DNA of 64,000 nucleotides, taken from Bacillus mesophilus (GTDB lineage: Bacteria > Bacillota > Bacilli > Bacillales > SA4). Positions 61,456-64,000 of this stretch are shown here, in pieces; the first letter of the stretch is position 1; each line of letters starts with the position of its first letter. The stretch is taken from positions 434,001-498,000 of the forward strand of contig NZ_JAAIWM010000001.1 of assembly GCF_011008845.1 (NCBI RefSeq). The letters run 5' to 3'. The translations under genes were made by a program, and so were the position numbers. The notes beneath the pieces are model-generated. The model was not told where the DNA came from. It saw nothing but the letters and a program-made list of their open reading frames with translations, and did not search any database.

Positions 61456-61490
61456 AAAACGTGAATTCGCTTAGAATTCACGTTTTTTTG
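61456..61490 (+). terminator. Terminator of the yjbI-spxH operon
   Basis: AAAACGTGAATTC and GAATTCACGTTTT form a 13-bp stem with a 5-nt loop followed by TTT. Confidence 0.93.
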
Positions 61491-61610
61491 TTATAAAGAA
61501 TGTAATAAAAATCTTAATTGTTATTTATAAGATGAACAGTACTTGCATATGCATGATTAACAGGTAGACTTCTTGTCTGTTTCTTTAAAAATCTTTTGAG
61601 GAGGAACATC

Positions 61611-61787
61611 ATGAATATGAAGGTTTTTCTCGCCGTTCTAGCTTTTTTAGTTGCTTTCTACTTTCAGCTTCTTGGTATGATGAATCTAGTACCTCTTCTA
61701 GTTACAACTCCTATACTATTTCTAGTACTACTATTAATTTCATTTAGCTTTAATAATCGTAATCGTTTTAAAGGATTCAAAGGTTAA
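61611..61787 (+). CDS. Small membrane protein (58 aa)
   Basis: About 58 residues with two hydrophobic segments (~4-23 and ~26-46) and a basic tail (NNRNRFKGFKG). GAGGAGGA lies upstream of ATG 61611. No family recognised. Confidence 0.65.
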   Translation: MNMKVFLAVLAFLVAFYFQLLGMMNLVPLLVTTPILFLVLLLISFSFNNRNRFKGFKG

Positions 61788-61798
61788 TGGTGAAATAG

Positions 61799-62866
61799 TT
61801 ACCATTTTTTCATTAAGATTTCTTCCGCTTGCTCCACTGTTTCCTGGATTAATTCCTGTACGGAAACTGCTTTTGCTAATGTAGGACTTTGACCAGACCA
61901 GAGTGATAGATACTCAGCATTTTTTTGCTGTGCAGCAGCTTTACGAATGCTTTGGGTTAAGGAATTTTGAATAGGAAATTCAGGTAGCACATGCTCACTT
62001 GTTTCTAATTCCTCGACAAAGCGATTTTTAAATCCTCTGGCTGGTTTACCAGAAAATGCCCTTGTAATCACTGTCTGGTCTTCTTTCCCTTCAAGAATCG
62101 CTTCTTTATGAAGAGGGTGTGCTCCACTTTCTAGTGTTGTTAAAAAGGCGGTCCCCATTTGAACTGCTTCCGCTCCTAAGCTCAATGAAGCAACTAAACC
62201 TCTACCATCCATAATCCCACCTGCTGCTATTAGTGGAATTTGAACATGATCACTAACCTGCGGAATGAGAGACATTAAGCCTATTAAACTTCCATGATAG
62301 TTTTGATCAAAAGTTCCTCGATGTCCACCAGCCTCACTTCCTTGTAGAACAACCATGTCCATATTAGCTTTCTCACAAGCTATCGCTTCTTTTACATTTG
62401 TGGCAGTTCCGACTAGGACTATGCCTTTTCCCTTTAGAATGTTTACGCTAACTTCCGAAGGTAAACCAAACGTAAACGAACACACCTTTACCTCTTCTTC
62501 TATAAGGACATGAATTTGTTCTTCAAAAACACTATTCTGGTCAACTGGCGAAAACCTTGTTTCAGTGACAGATAATTGTTCACGAAATGGCGCAAGTAGC
62601 TGATTTGCTACTTGTATTCGTTCTTCATCAATTGAATATGGTGTCGGTACAAATAGATTAACACCAAATGGCTTAGAAGTTTGATTTTTAATTTCATGGA
62701 TTTGTCTTTGTAATTGCTCTGGACTTAAATACCCCGCACCAATCATTCCGAGTGTCCCCGCATTACATGCTGCAGTCACAAGATCAGTTGTGGTTATTCC
62801 ACCTGCCATCGGTGCTTGAATGATTGGATATTTTATGGAAAGCATTTCGGTGATTCTTGTTTTCAT
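61799..62866 (-). CDS. Nitronate monooxygenase (2-nitropropane dioxygenase-like flavoprotein)
   Basis: About 355 residues of an FMN TIM barrel: KYPIIQAPMAGGITTTDLVTAACNAG, TATNVKEA, VLQGSEAGGHRG (catalytic His region) and IAAGGIMDGRGLVASLSLGAEAVQMGTAFLTT (phosphate-binding GG/GT motifs). Detoxifies propionate-3-nitronate or reduces enones; the exact substrate is open. Start ATG 62864-62866 with GGGGGG upstream. Confidence 0.93.
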   Translation of the reverse strand: MKTRITEMLSIKYPIIQAPMAGGITTTDLVTAACNAGTLGMIGAGYLSPEQLQRQIHEIKNQTSKPFGVNLFVPTPYSIDEERIQVANQLLAPFREQLSVTETRFSPVDQNSVFEEQIHVLIEEEVKVCSFTFGLPSEVSVNILKGKGIVLVGTATNVKEAIACEKANMDMVVLQGSEAGGHRGTFDQNYHGSLIGLMSLIPQVSDHVQIPLIAAGGIMDGRGLVASLSLGAEAVQMGTAFLTTLESGAHPLHKEAILEGKEDQTVITRAFSGKPARGFKNRFVEELETSEHVLPEFPIQNSLTQSIRKAAAQQKNAEYLSLWSGQSPTLAKAVSVQELIQETVEQAEEILMKKW

Positions 62867-63037
62867 AATCTGATTTTCCCCCCTTTTATGATGAACAAAC
62901 ACCTATTTCGACAGTTTTATATTGTGTTTAACGCTTCTTTTAATATAAAATGATATGGTAATATTTTCAATTTTTTCTCACTTTTTGCAACATTCTTACA
63001 TGATACACCGTTTTATATCTATACGAGGAGGATGAAA

Positions 63038-64000
63038 ATGAATGTGATCAGCGGCTTAATTAAGCAACTCATTATATTTTTAATTATTGCATTATTACTG
63101 ATATCAATAACTCTTATCCCTTTTGGGACAGAAGAGGTCGTAAGTGATTACAAGTTAACCTACGAATATAATTGGGTTTTATATTGGGAGCAAATTAAAG
63201 TCACAACTCTCAATTTATTGACGGGTAATGGACTTGGTATCACAAGTATTGGAATTACGGTTTCTGAACATATACAACAATATATAAATCGAAGCCTATT
63301 ACTCATTATTCTTGGTTACCTATTGAGCTTATTATTTGGGTTTATTAAAGGATTACTAGATTATAAGTTTGCAAAAACTACTCAGTCATTATTTGGACGA
63401 ATAACGAATATTCTTTTTACTTCTCTACCGGATTTCTTTGTATTTATTTTACTACAGTATTCATTCTTGCTTCTTGCAAGAGCAGGATTTCCAAGACTTG
63501 ATTTATACGGCTTTGAACATTGGTATAACATTATTTTACCATTAATTGCACTACTTATTTTCCCAGTATTTTATCTATCTAAAATTGTTTTTACTGAGTT
63601 AAAGATTGCAGAAAAAAATGATTATATACTAACTGCAAAATCTAAGGGTCTCCACTCCTATTGGATTTTAAATAGACATATTGTTAAAAACTGTATCCAA
63701 ACCTTTATGGCGCATGGTCAGACTGTATTTCTCTTCTTTTTATCAAGTCTACCTATTATTGAACTGTTATCAGCTTATAACGGAGCAGGTTACCAGTTAA
63801 TGACAGCCATCCTAAATAAAGAACTTAATTTAGCCTTAGGATATTTACTTGTATTTTTACTCATCATGTATGTTGCTGTAACTTTCAATAAAATTATTTT
63901 ATACATATGGACAAAGGAACGACATTCTTTATTTTTAACCAATCGGCCACAAGAAACAAAATCAAATGTGACGCGAAACACAAAAGGAGTCTCATTATGA
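63038..64000 (+). CDS. ABC transporter permease, oligopeptide (OppB/DppB) type
   Basis: About 320 residues with six membrane helices. Conserved cytoplasmic coupling loop ELKIAEKNDYILTAKSKGLHSYWILNRHIVKNCI (EAA motif) and SLPIIELLSAYNGAGYQL near the end. These permeases import peptides or nickel with an OppC partner. ATG 63038 is chosen because GAGGAGG is 6 nt upstream. The stop TGA (63998-64000) overlaps an ATGA, so a coupled second permease gene may begin at 63997 just past the window end. Confidence 0.88.
   Translation: MNVISGLIKQLIIFLIIALLLISITLIPFGTEEVVSDYKLTYEYNWVLYWEQIKVTTLNLLTGNGLGITSIGITVSEHIQQYINRSLLLIILGYLLSLLFGFIKGLLDYKFAKTTQSLFGRITNILFTSLPDFFVFILLQYSFLLLARAGFPRLDLYGFEHWYNIILPLIALLIFPVFYLSKIVFTELKIAEKNDYILTAKSKGLHSYWILNRHIVKNCIQTFMAHGQTVFLFFLSSLPIIELLSAYNGAGYQLMTAILNKELNLALGYLLVFLLIMYVAVTFNKIILYIWTKERHSLFLTNRPQETKSNVTRNTKGVSL

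Overview
The window is chromosomal DNA of an endospore-forming Bacillaceae (Bacillus sensu lato). This rests on low GC, strong AGGAGG ribosome-binding sites with frequent TTG/GTG starts, many spore-coat and spore-germination genes, and gene order at the right end matching the B. subtilis yjb region (spxH, yjbI, yjbJ, yjbK, yjbL, yjbM, nadF, yjbO, prpE, yjbQ, fabI, cotO, cotZ/cotY). A manganese-oxidase-type operon resembling mnx of marine Bacillus sp. SG-1/PL-12 suggests a Mn(II)-oxidising spore former.

Layout. 0-10 kb: end of a probable Ku gene, a HAD phosphatase on the opposite strand, LigD, GNAT acetyltransferases (one decayed), an EamA exporter divergent from an SgrR-like regulator, and RecQ. 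10-21 kb: ArsR/MFS pair, methyltransferase, small proteins, an ArsA / CC-terminal protein / CstA cluster with a perfect cre site, an FAH-family hydrolase, and a two-gene operon whose second gene reads through an in-frame TGA as a UGSC-type selenoprotein with a SECIS-like hairpin. A lone tRNA-Val(GAC) follows. 21-28 kb: small regulators, a phosphodiesterase, the yjcH-yjcG-yjcF set, an SbtA-like bicarbonate permease, a DUF421 protein and a metallo-beta-lactamase protein. 28-32 kb: a spoVA-2mob-like operon (lipoprotein, SpoVAC, SpoVAD, SpoVAE, DUF421). 33-34 kb: folD under a ZTP (pfl) riboswitch.

34-48.6 kb is a large spore-surface island. It holds two YheC/YheD ATP-grasp proteins and a third ATP-grasp enzyme, a (Asp-Arg)12 repeat protein, three CotY/CotZ/ExsY paralogues plus a diverged fourth, Cys/His-rich and Lys-rich small proteins, CotO, and an mnx-type operon (predicted Sm-like protein, MnxE, MnxF, 1219-residue MnxG, and a second Sm-like protein). 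Several genes carry sigma-K-like promoters (AC, 16 nt, CATAnnnTA), fitting late mother-cell expression. 48.7-64 kb is core metabolism and stress response: fabI with a FapR-like operator, antiporter, mgtE, a RodA/FtsW-type SEDS protein, prpE, pseudouridine synthase, NAD kinase, ppGpp synthetase, CYTH protein, lytic transglycosylase, truncated haemoglobin, SpxH, a nitronate monooxygenase-like enzyme and an oligopeptide-type permease.

Non-coding structure includes three 53-bp palindromes with compensatory arm changes and a pair of inverted composite elements around prpE-yjbM. Each composite element carries a two-hairpin RNA resembling the Bacillaceae-1 motif. All functional assignments come from reading translated sequence and from family knowledge; no database search was run.
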